A stretch of DNA of 10,345 nucleotides from Chromera velia (Eukaryota; Sar; Chromeraceae). A program made the position numbers and the translations under genes. The notes under the pieces are model-generated. The model saw nothing but the letters and a program-made list of their open reading frames with translations. It searched no databases and was not told where the DNA came from. The DNA lies in assembly GCA_018398765.1 (NCBI GenBank), contig JAHBMJ010001116.1, positions 22,501 through 32,845 of the forward strand, written 5' to 3'. This document shows positions 1 to 6,955 of the stretch, piece by piece (within the stretch, counting starts at the first letter, position 1; every line of letters starts with the position of its first letter).

Positions 1-2
1 AA

Positions 3-578
3 AAGGAACGAAACCAGCAGAAGGGTCAAAATGAGCTCCTTGAACAGGCAATGCCCCAGACCCTCGAAAAAATGCGTTCCTTTGTCCATCGGATTGTTGA
101 CTCCAAAGTGGACCGCCGTCTCCATTCCCCCAACCAACAGTGTGAGCCCTCTGTCTCTTCTTCTTCCCGTTCCTCGGCCCATTCTTCTGCTCGTCCGAAG
201 AAAAGGATTTTGAAGAACCGAGATGAAGGCCAACAGCAGGGACCGCGTTGAAAGAATTCAGGGGGGCATGGGGGAGGGAAACCCAAAAGACAGAGAGGCC
301 GCCAACAGCAGCAACAGCAGTCAGGTGGCAACTCTCACCATCGATCTAAATCAGTCGCATCCTCCCGCTCAGCAGATGCATCTGTCGGGTCCGTCTCCTC
401 TTCCCACCGTTCCTCCCACCAATCCAATCCGAAACTGAACAACCGTGAGTATGATAACCATTCATCTCGCTCCTCTTCCTCTTCCCAGAAGCATGTGCGC
501 TTGACAACAATCCCCAGGCCAACGCCGATGGTTAGCAAGTTGCAAAGGGGCGCAAAGCAGCTCGCCGCGGAGGGGTGA
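3..578 (+). other. N-terminal basic Ser/Gln/Gly-rich region of the PLE ORF
   Basis: Frame 0 is open from the left edge apart from one TGA at 249. It starts with a Glu/Gln/Leu-rich helical stretch (QNELLEQAMPQTLEKMRSF) that could form a coiled coil. It then becomes strongly biased to Ser, Arg, His and Gln, with PKKRILK and GGKPKRQRGRQQQQQ as candidate nuclear-localisation or nucleic-acid-binding patches. The bias stays the same on both sides of the TGA, which supports a single original reading frame. The frame switches near 572-578 to one encoding another basic patch (GGGKRRR, about 650-667). No domain is recognised. If the element had an N-terminal nuclease, it would lie upstream of this window. 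Confidence 0.6.
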
Positions 579-844
579 AGCGTTCTGGCACCCTGTACCC
601 TCAAGAGAGGGTGCAGGGAGGGGATGACCAGTCAAAGAATGGAGAGGGTGGGGGTAAGCGCCGTCGTTGACGGGGCTGGGTTGGGATTCCCACTCGGAAG
701 CTTCATGAGGAAGCACTGAGGCGGATGGGGGATCTGACAACTGACTCTGCATGCACGAGGTTGGCAAGAAGTTACATGCATGAGGTCTGCTGTCGTATGC
801 CACTGGTCTCTCTTGTTTCAAATTTCCTTCCTTCTGTTTGTCAT

Positions 845-1283
845 CTTGTTGGCGTCGACTCCCTCTCCCCTGCCGAACGTGCTCTGATTTGAAAAGGTAC
901 AAAATTCGTTCCATCTGTTCGTGCAAGCACTTTTTCTGTCCGTCAGCAAGTGCAAAGATCTTTAGAGGAATGTGCACGCCGGTGTGAGTGGATGTGTGTT
1001 TGCTAAGAGAGTGCTAACAGCAGTGTTCCTGCTTTATATCTTCCCTAGGTATCCTCCTTCACAACGCTGCTGCTCTGCCGTGCAAGCGAAGAAAGCCTTT
1101 TTCTCTCGTTTTAATGTGCCTGATCTGTTTGGACGTTTTTCTGTTTCCCCACATCATGTGAACTTTTCTCCTGAAATGTTTGACTTGGTTGAGCGTTTGG
1201 GTAGCCGCCATCAAGTGCGGGGGGCTGATAAGAATGTAGGTCTAACTGTGATGGGGGCAGGGTGGTATGATGATCAAGCGTGA
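845..1283 (+). other. PLE RT N-terminal conserved blocks (KGTKFVPS and ADKN)
   Basis: Frame 2 at about 857-920 encodes LSPAERALI, a TGA at 890-892, then KGTKFVPS. This is the usual 'Ls..E..lL.kGlkF.P' block of PLE RTs, interrupted by the stop. Frame 0 at about 1165-1280 encodes FSPEMFDLVERL and then GADKNVGLTV, matching the family's 'aDKn.G' block before the fingers. The TGA at 1281-1283 is in frame, and the same frame continues with KHLLNSRTHRRL, which fits the expected continuation. The 1004-1080 segment between the blocks reads poorly in every frame and probably holds further small indels. Confidence 0.75.
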
Positions 1284-1454
1284 AAACACCTGCTGAACAG
1301 CCGTACACATCGAAGGCTTTGGTCTTCACCTTTTGAAGGTGATTTCCAAGAGGCGTGCCGGATTAAATTTTGCAAGAATTTGAAGTTCTTGTCTGTTGAG
1401 CTTCATTTGTATGCCAGTCGGTTTCTCGGGGGGTGTCGTGTTGAGGTAGGCCCG

Positions 1455-2115
1455 AAATTTTACATTATCCCCAAACTGCACAAAAACTCAGTCTCGTTAA
1501 GACCCATCTCTCTGTGCAAGCTCCCTCGCTTTTGTTTACATAATCGTAGCAAAAGCCCTCAATCCGATTGCCAACTTTTTTGCCCAAAACTGTTTGGGGT
1601 CGCTTGAAATCGCCCTTCAGTTCGAAGGCAAAGTCTTTTCTGGAGACCGTCTCCTCTGGTCAGCTGATGTGCAGTCGTTGTACACAAACCTCAGCCACGC
1701 TGACCTTAAACAGGTGTTTAAGATGTTGCTCTCAGGGAAGGCTATCAAGAGGGGGTTATTGCCGGAAGAATTTGGCCAGGGGTAAACTACTTCATAGAGG
1801 GATTCAAACCCGCATGTGAGTTAGATGTAGGCCTGAAAATCGAGGTTTGGAGAGAGCTTTTTGAGGCTTTGTTGCGTGTGCATTTCTCTTTCATTGATAA
1901 GGAAGGAAAAGAACACTAAGTCTTCTTTGAACAACTCTCTAGACTTCTAATGGAGTCTGCAGCTGGTCCTACGCTCGCTGTCCTGTGTCTCTGTTTCATA
2001 TTTGAAGTGAATCTATCTGTTGAGTCTCTGGAAATCTTCTGGAGGTATATTAATGATTTATTTGGGGTTTGGTTGGGAACGGAAAGGGAATTGCGGGAAT
2101 GGCTCCATACTTTCT
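1455..2115 (+). other. Reverse transcriptase catalytic core (fingers and palm)
   Basis: FYIIPKLHK (about 1458-1484) and LRPI (about 1494-1505) are the fingers motifs. SADVQSLYTN (about 1657-1686) is motif A and keeps the catalytic Asp. MESAAGPTLA (1950 onward) is motif B, with Glu where Gly is usual. RYINDLFGVW (about 2043-2072) is motif C, where the usual YIDD reads YIND: codon 2052-2054 is AAT, and GAT at 2055-2057 encodes the retained Asp. The spacing from RPI to motif A is about 50 residues, as in canonical PLEs. There is therefore no sign of the insertion-in-fingers domain of telomerase and Naiad/Chlamys-type PLEs. Frameshifts near 1500 and 1782 and the TAA at 1917-1919 lie inside this core. 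Confidence 0.85.
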
Positions 2116-2244
2116 TTTCTAAAGTGAAAGAAGACACTCATTTATGCTTTGATGAGCCTGTTATTCATCATGTACGTGATTTGGTTCTCTTTCCATTTAT
2201 CATTCTTGACATTGCTCTCTGGCCTCAGGGCTGTGCCCCTTTTT

Positions 2245-2766
2245 TCCTCTCCAAATTGTGATTTGTATCACATTGAAGTGCGTCCATATGACAAGCCCCT
2301 CTCTGCTTTCCAGTATCTTGCGTGGTCGTCTTGTCACCCCAGTCGACAAAAAGAAGTGCTGGTCACTGCTGAGCTCAAGAGAAAACTGAAGAGATGCACT
2401 TTGTCTGAGGCATTTGAAAAGGAAATTGTAAAGCTTGTGTCTTATTTCGGTCGACGTGGGTATCCTACCTCCGTTCTCCGGAAAGCAATCATAAAAGTCC
2501 CTTTCCGCATTCGTGATCGACTTCGAGAATCTGAATTTGCATCTTTGCGTGAAGTGCGAATGAATCCGATATTTTCGAATGGTCAAAAGGTTAAGAAAGA
2601 CGATTGTATTACTTTGAAGTGCTTGTTTGTCTCTCAGAGTACGAGAGGCATTCCTGCACTTCGCAAAGAGATTGAAAAACGAGCGCATGCACACGGTTTT
2701 TCTCTTCGCGTCACTACAGCCTGGCAAAGAGGAAGGAATCTTTTAGAGCGTTTGAATGCTGCATAG
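2245..2766 (+). other. PLE RT post-palm and thumb region, intact reading frame
   Basis: This is the best-preserved part: frame 1 is open from before the shift near 2250 to TAG 2764-2766. It contains DLYHIEVRPYDK, QYLAWSSCHPSR, a Lys/Arg-rich helix and FGRRGYPTSVLRKAI, which match the post-palm blocks of PLEs. It then has LKCLFVSQSTRGIPALRKEI and a terminal RNLLERLNAA, which resembles the family's 'NLRdlLv+a' segment. In EN-plus PLEs a Cys-containing linker and a GIY-YIG nuclease follow that segment. Here the frame stops, and nothing nuclease-like is visible before 3000. Confidence 0.8.
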
Positions 2767-2972
2767 ATGCGTTTGCATCCTCTTCAAAGGAATGGCAGGG
2801 GTTCTTTTTCATGGGGCACCCCGTGAAAAAGCTAATTAATTGTGCAGTCTGTCTCCACCGCCGCCGCTGATCACAGCCGCCGCGCCGCCGCATGTTGAAT
2901 TTGATTAAATTCATGCGATCGATCGATTACTTCATACTGTTGTTTAGTGCAGTCACTTGTTGATCGATTCAT

Positions 2973-3000
2973 CCCCTGCTGCTCTGTTTGAACAGAGGGG
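2973..3000 (+). other. Stem-loop in the PLE 3' region
   Basis: CTCTGTT at 2982-2988 pairs perfectly with AACAGAG at 2991-2997. The stem can extend through CCC (2973-2975 or 2974-2976) with GGG 2998-3000 across a short bulge. It ends about 20 nt before the hammerhead-like fold. Its role is unknown. It could be part of the element's 3' RNA structure or an accessory stem of the ribozyme region. Confidence 0.5.
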
Positions 3001-3019
3001 TACTAGCATTAAAAAAATT

Positions 3020-3079
3020 CACTGATAACTGAAGAGACCCTAGAGGTCGAAACCGGTTTTATGTGGTAATCTTTCAGTG
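3020..3079 (+). ncRNA. Candidate (degenerate) hammerhead ribozyme of the PLE
   Basis: The order of elements is that of a type I hammerhead. Stem I 5' strand is CACTGA (3020-3025) plus AA (3027-3028). The core box CTGAAGA (3029-3035) fits the CUGANGA consensus. Stem II is GACC (3036-3039) with GGTC (3045-3048) around a 5-nt loop, with the usual G-C pair next to the core. The second core box is GAAA (3049-3052). Stem III can be ACC (3052-3054) with GGT (3065-3067). Stem I 3' strand is TT (3072-3073) plus TCAGTG (3074-3079), pairing with the 5' strand around one bulged T. The flaw is at the cleavage site: AATC (3068-3071) lies between stems III and I where one H17 base is expected. Hammerheads are known in PLE pseudo-LTRs, so the location fits. 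Activity of this copy is doubtful. Confidence 0.6.
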
Positions 3080-3129
3080 CTGAATCTCTAGAAGATAAGC
3101 TCTAAGTTTGTTTCCAACAACAGTCAATC

Positions 3130-3188
3130 GTATATGTGTGTATGTATGTATATGTGTGTGTGTGTGTGTATGTGTGTGTGTGTATATA

Positions 3189-3261
<73 letters not shown>

Positions 3262-3282
3262 CTGTGTGTGTGTATATGTGTA

Positions 3283-3325
<43 letters not shown>

Positions 3326-3341
3326 GTGTGTGTGTGTGTGA

Positions 3342-3391
<50 letters not shown>

Positions 3392-3405
3392 ATCTGTGTG
3401 TGTGA
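3130..3405. repeat. TG/TA microsatellite
   Basis: About 275 bp consists almost entirely of TG dinucleotides with interspersed TATG/TATATG and a pure TA run near 3295-3315. It starts about 30 bp beyond the end of the PLE-associated sequence. Open frames across it are Cys/Val or His/Thr repeats produced by the simple sequence and are not coding. Confidence 0.97.
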
Positions 3406-4090
3406 TGGTTGCAGATGATATGAACACTTAGTCTATCACGTTTCTTTGTTAGTTGGTTTCTTTACGTCGCCTTTTGTCTGTCAACCTGCCAGATAGGATG
3501 TTCAAAATGGTGATCATACTTTTGCGTGGATGCAGTCGCAGTGGGAACTGATACAGTATGGGAATTGTTGATGTTTCTCTCATATTTTTAAAATGCTTTT
3601 TCTTTGTCTGCAGCAAAAACTCGATGGGTTTCAGCTTTCTCTGAATTCTTTGAAGCTGAAGGCTTCGGCTCTGAAGCAGTGACTGTCTTCTGGGGGGCTT
3701 GCGGAAGACCGTCGGAAGCTGAAGGTGTCCATTGCAGTGAGCTTTGCACTAACAAGTTTAGCCAACTCGTTCTAAATGCGGATTAAAAGTTGCCAGCCGT
3801 ACTAACTAAGCACAAAGTGGATGAATGCGAATCAAGCAGCTGTGGATGTGGGAAAACTTCAATGTTACTCCATGTTGGGCCTTTCAATGGCTAAATTCTC
3901 TGTCAGATATGCAGAAGAGCTCTTTTCTCTGCTTCTGCTCTCTGTAAACAGTCTTCCCTGCACGAGAATTTCCAGTTTACAACCAGGACCGCCTATTTCA
4001 ATGTACAGTTTCATTGAATTAGCATGCTACCACTACATTGCTTGTCTATTTGAAACGGCGCCGGATGGTATGCGTTTGGGCCCATCGCAT
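3406..4090. other. Mostly non-coding; possible degraded exon at 3614-3784 (+)
   Basis: No convincing gene is seen. A good 3' splice-site context (pyrimidine run, then CTGCAG at 3608-3613) precedes a stretch that reads QKLDGFQLSLNSLKLKASAL and hits TGA at about 3680. Another frame then reads LAEDRRKLKVSIAVSFALTS and stops near 3780. These could be one helical peptide broken by a frameshift, but the family is not recognised. TACTAAC near 3799 resembles a branch-point consensus. The rest (3406-3600 and 3790-4090) shows no motif. Its open frames are short and lack a consistent composition. Confidence 0.3.
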
Positions 4091-4440
4091 CTCTTATATG
4101 AACAAACTCACTGATCGAACTATATATATATCATCAAATCAAATTAAAAAGACTCGGTTTGTGGATTATACATATTTGGTGATTCTTTCTTATACTTTTG
4201 TTTCTCTGGCCAGAAGTACAAGTTACTCTATTTTTCTATAAATTACTATAAATTGAATACTATAACTATATGAATCATTAATATAACATTATACTATATG
4301 GCCTAGATTCTATGCCCAGGAGTTTAGTACTCCAACTGGGGTTAGACCATTGCTAACTGATCAACAAAATAAACAACAATTTGTATAAGTCTATAAGATA
4401 TAACAATTAATTTGAAGAGGTTTTATAGGATGTGTCAGCC
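4091..4440. other. AT-rich non-coding island with a GC hairpin
   Basis: This is very AT-rich sequence with many short TATA/ATAA runs and no gene. Inside it, 4315-4340 forms a stem-loop. CCCAG (4315-4319) pairs with CTGGG (4336-4340), and GAGT (4320-4323) pairs with ACTC (4329-4332) around loop TTAGT, with CAA bulged on the 3' side. It is one of several small GC-rich hairpins found in or beside AT-rich islands of this window. Confidence 0.55.
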
Positions 4441-5270
4441 GTTTCTACCAACTTAAGTCGTGTAGAGCTATCAACGATGCGTTCTCTTGCTACAGATCGA
4501 CTCAGCTTTGTATCGACTCCTGTCGACCCCTGAGGAGAAAGCAATCACGAGAGACAGTTTGCCTCCTTGCTTGTAGAATAACCAGTTTAGCTCGACAATT
4601 GGTATCCGTCGTTTGATGGGGAAGCAAGTCTCACTTCTACACGATGCCGTTCTGAAACCTTTTGGCCAGAAGGAAGAGAGCACTTGCATTTGAGGAGGAA
4701 GATGGAGAAGGAGACGGGAAGCAGTTTTTGGTAGTTCCGCAAACCTGCCTAGGGAATAGACGCCCTTTCTTAAGCGTTCCTCACCGACCTGCAGTTGGAC
4801 AGCATAAGCAGTTGGCGCGCACGTGTGCTGAGTGCGAAACACTGGCAACAGGGTCAGACGGATGAGGTTTTCTCCCTTTTTGGGAAGTGATTCGCGGAAT
4901 GGGGATAAAGCCAAGCCGGGCTACCGTTTTTGCCCGTCTCTTCAGCCGTCTCCGCCATCTACCTCAAAACAGGCAGGCTAGAAGGAGCTTTGGGGCAAGA
5001 TATGAAGGTGAAAGGGCGCAACCTAACCTAACCTATCAGAATGAAGGTTCTCTGGCTCTTCTTTCTTCTGATTGAGCTGGATTTCGGCAGAAAGAGGACA
5101 AGGCCACGCGTTCTATATGAGGATGTAAGACTACTCTGCCTTGCCGCGGGAATTTAGTGAGTGGCCGTCACGGGAAAGCCGTTCTTGCTTGTGTTATCTT
5201 CCTTCATGGGAGAAGACTGCCCTAACAGTGTGTCTAGCTGCGCATTGAACCAGCCGAATGTTAGACGCTC
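4441..5270. other. Mixed-composition segment, no recognised gene
   Basis: The base composition is balanced again. A minus-strand frame is open from 4914 to 4471 (147 codons) and includes KRRIPIVELNWLFYKQGGKL, but it has no family match that I recognise and no splice context that would make it convincing. A 38-codon plus-strand ORF at 5041-5157 begins MKVLWLFFLLIELDFG, which looks like a short signal-peptide-type sequence, but such ORFs are common by chance. ACCTAACCTAACCT near 5022-5035 is too short to be telomeric sequence. Confidence 0.35.
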
Positions 5271-5274
5271 ATTT

Positions 5275-5488
5275 ATAGGCCGATAGTGATGGTGAATGAT
5301 GATGATGATGACGATGAAGATGTTTTAGGTCTTTTTTTACAGAAACCAAAAGTAAAATCTTTAGGCGGCTAAGACCCAGCCTGAGAATTTAGCACTTAAA
5401 AATTAGTAGTGTATACAGGAATCTAGTCTTACTATAGGATTGGGATAGATTCTATCATCATCATCATCATCATTATTAATCGGTCTAT
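5275..5488. repeat. Inverted-repeat pair with GATGAT/ATCATC tracts (possible small non-autonomous element)
   Basis: ATAGGCCGAT (5275-5284) is matched in inverted orientation by ATCGGTCTAT (5479-5488) at 9 of 10 positions. Inside these ends lie complementary trinucleotide tracts, GATGATGATGATG around 5297-5311 and ATCATCATCATCATC from 5454. The 214-bp unit is AT-rich between the arms and has no ORF. It could be a MITE-like element or just two microsatellites of opposite orientation. No clear target-site duplication was found. Confidence 0.35.
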
Positions 5489-5935
5489 AGGCCATCATGC
5501 AGTGCATGAGTCTAGGACAATGCTTTATTGCCCCTTTACCAGACCTGCATCATACAACGGGAGGGGGCTTCATTCTCGCAACTCTAAATACCCTGTATCT
5601 AGAAGATGTTTTCTAAATCGCTGATGTCGTTTCCCTTCTGTGGGAGGAGTGCGACAACTGCAACAGAGACTCTCAGGCAGTAGAGGCAGACATGCACCAT
5701 TGCCATCGGTATCCATCCAATTCCATCGGCCTCTTAAGGCGTCTAGCGTTGGGTGTCAGACAGAGTGCGTTTCTATCTAGGAGAAAATTTGTAAGGAGAC
5801 TGATAAAAAAAAAAGAACCGTTATTACTTCAAACTGCTTTCAAACTGCTCCACCTCTCGAGTCTCGACTCAGTGGTAAGCTTTCTCATGAGAGACGCCAC
5901 CTCCCATGAGGTCGTTTTCCATCCTTTCCACTTGA
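5489..5935. other. No recognised feature
   Basis: A plus-strand frame at 5692-5982 (96 codons) is open but has no recognisable domain or biased composition. It contains an A10 run and looks like a chance ORF. CATGCAGTGCATG near 5496-5508 is a short palindrome. Nothing else is supported. Confidence 0.3.
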
Positions 5936-6230
5936 TTTCATACCATTCAAATACTAGTTCAAATATTTTAGGTTACTCTTGAACAGTTTAAACTAAACTA
6001 TATATAGTTGAACTAGTTATTGAAATTCAATTAAGTGATTTATGGACAACAATATAGCGCGTCATATAAATCCGTTATAATATGGTTATATAGTCGTGAT
6101 TTTGGATAGTCACGTTTTCTAGGTTGTCTTCAAAGCCTTGTTAGTGGCTTAGGATCCAGCATCGCTGGATCTAGGATTTAACCCTCAACATGAAGCCTTC
6201 CTATGACCCTATAGTCTGTCAATTAAACTC

Positions 6231-6269
6231 CGGGCTTTGGCAGCCTAGCGCCTTCGGCGCCAGGGCTTT
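6231..6269 (+). repeat. Dispersed copy of the 33-bp GC-rich hairpin repeat
   Basis: The sequence runs CGGGCTTTGGCAGCC, then a GCGCCTTCGGCGC hairpin (5-bp stem, TTC loop), then AGGGCTTT. It matches 8278-8316 with about three differences over 39 positions. It sits alone in an AT-rich island, whereas the other locus is a tandem array, so the unit occurs at two sites about 2 kb apart. Confidence 0.8.
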
Positions 6270-6275
6270 AACGAT

Positions 6276-6353
6276 AGAAAGCTCATTCTTTCTAGTATGC
6301 AATATCGTCAAGGCTCTGGCGACAGAAAGCTACTTCTTTCTAGTATAGAATAT
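6276..6353 (+). repeat. Two direct repeats of about 30 bp, each a small hairpin
   Basis: 6276-6305 and 6324-6353 agree at 26 of 30 positions, with a period of 48 bp. Each starts AGAAAGCT, pairs AGAAAG with CTTTCT around a 6-nt loop, and continues TAGTAT..AATAT. They directly follow the GC-rich repeat at 6231-6269, so the two may belong to one larger repeat element. Confidence 0.75.
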
Positions 6354-6532
6354 ACCTCCAGTCTATTGTAGCTTAAAAATATTATAACATAATTTAATCT
6401 AGTTTAACCTAGTTTTAAAATATTTTAATACTCTCTTATAGTATCTGCTATAATTAACTTAAATATTTAAAATAACAACAACAAAAAAATATCGATTTTA
6501 ATCAGTTTGAATCTGTCAGTCTTAGTCAGTCT

Positions 6533-6929
6533 TCATTTAAGAATTCTAGATCCATGGACTCTGCACGCAGCAGGGCGATAGTCATCGTCATCATCATCAG
6601 ACTCTGTAGCCCTCTCTCCTTTGCTGCTACTATATTCGTTCGTTACCCGGGCAAACAAAAAAGCCTTTGCTTTTGTCTTGCTTTTTGCCTTAGCCTTTGC
6701 TTTTGCTTTCGCTTTTCCTTTTGCTTGCGCTCTTTGTCCTCTTGCTTGCCGCCTTTCGTACCGTCAAGCCTCTACCTCCACAGCTTCTTCAATCAATTGG
6801 CTAATATCCCCAGTTGCAGATTCAGTAGACGAATCAAAAGCTGCAGCAGGAGGTGCACTGGCGCAAACGATTGCGTGCGCCGGTGCACCAACTTTTGACT
6901 TGAAGGGATACACATAAACCGCGGGCTTA
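6533..6929 (-). other. Low-complexity stretch, possible exon or pseudogene; strand uncertain
   Basis: On the minus strand one frame runs from about 6929 to a TGA at 6533-6535, with a single internal TGA at 6764-6766. Before that stop it reads like protein (KYKPAVYVYPFKSKVGAPAH, later TGDISQLIEEAVEVEA). After it come a Lys/Ala alternation (about 6660-6720), then Asp6 (about 6584-6601) and a stop. On the plus strand 6621-6917 encodes an ATG-started 98-aa frame with a hydrophobic Phe/Ala segment like a signal peptide or membrane helix, made by the same GCTTTT-type repeat. Neither reading is recognised as a family. The simple repeat alone could create both patterns. Confidence 0.3.
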
Positions 6930-6955
6930 TACTTTCAAACTGTCATCAGGGCCCA

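Larger units (their letters stand above)
3..2766 (+). pseudogene. Penelope-like reverse transcriptase ORF, multiply frameshifted
   Basis: Reading the three plus frames in turn gives a continuous PLE protein. Frame 0 (codons starting at multiples of 3) covers 3 to about 575. Frame 2 covers about 572-1003, and frame 0 covers about 1080-1500. Frame 1 covers about 1500-1782, frame 0 covers 1782 to about 2250, and frame 1 runs from about 2250 to the TAG at 2764-2766. In-frame stops lie at 249 (TGA), 668 (TGA), 890 (TGA), 1281 (TGA) and 1917 (TAA). Recognisable family motifs, in order, are LSPAERAL, KGTKFVPS, FSPEMFDLVERL, ADKNVG, FYIIPKLHK, LRPI, SADVQSLYTN, RYINDLFGVW, DLYHIEVRPYDK, SSCHPSR, FGRRGYP and NLLERL. 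These match PLE RTs better than LINE, LTR or group II intron RTs, because PKLHK plus ADKN plus SSxHP is a PLE combination. The second residue of the catalytic Asp pair is kept, but the first is Asn. The protein would end at the RT thumb, without a GIY-YIG domain. Confidence 0.88.
1..3100 (+). mobile_element. Penelope-like retroelement (PLE) relic, 5' end outside the window
   Basis: The segment comprises a broken reverse transcriptase ORF (to 2766), about 250 bp of 3' non-coding sequence, and a hammerhead-like fold (3020-3079), and ends next to a TG microsatellite. PLEs are retroelements whose RT is related to telomerase RT. The assignment rests on the ordered PLE motifs described in the pseudogene entry. 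The 5' end is beyond the left edge because the ORF is already open at base 3. The 3' end is set only approximately, between the ribozyme-like fold and the microsatellite at 3130. No target-site duplication or second pseudo-LTR copy can be identified here. Many stops and frameshifts show that this copy is dead. Confidence 0.85.
5936..6550. other. AT-rich non-coding island with embedded hairpins
   Basis: This is long AT-rich sequence without a gene. It contains a perfect 8-bp hairpin at 6153-6171 (GATCCAGC, loop ATC, GCTGGATC), one copy of the GC-rich hairpin repeat (6231-6269), and a pair of 30-bp direct repeats (6276-6305 and 6324-6353). The very AT-rich stretch 6370-6490 shows nothing beyond short A/T runs. 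Confidence 0.55.

Noticed and set aside
462-977. 171-codon minus-strand frame
   Set aside because: It is antisense to the PLE ORF, whose plus-strand frames carry clear family motifs. The minus frame has no recognisable domain.
1281-1283. TGA read as tryptophan (alternative genetic code)
   Set aside because: The neighbouring GT61 gene and the unknown gene end at TGA and need no recoding, so decay of the retroelement is the simpler explanation.
1797-1811. GGGATTCAAACCC, resembling a tRNA T-arm
   Set aside because: It lies within the PLE reading frame, and no acceptor, D or anticodon stems can be placed around it.
2200-2727. 175-codon minus-strand frame
   Set aside because: It is a shadow of the well-conserved PLE thumb frame on the plus strand.
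3021-3052. Upstream CTGATAA (3023-3028) as the hammerhead core box
   Set aside because: It lacks the required G at core position 8. The second box CTGAAGA fits CUGANGA and is placed correctly next to stem II.
3074-3427. Several open frames on both strands encoding Cys/Val or His/Thr repeats
   Set aside because: They are produced by the TG/TA microsatellite and have no non-repeat coding content.
5022-5036. CCTAA triplet repeat resembling telomeric DNA
   Set aside because: Only about three imperfect units, and the motif does not equal a standard CCCTAAA repeat. Chance is sufficient.
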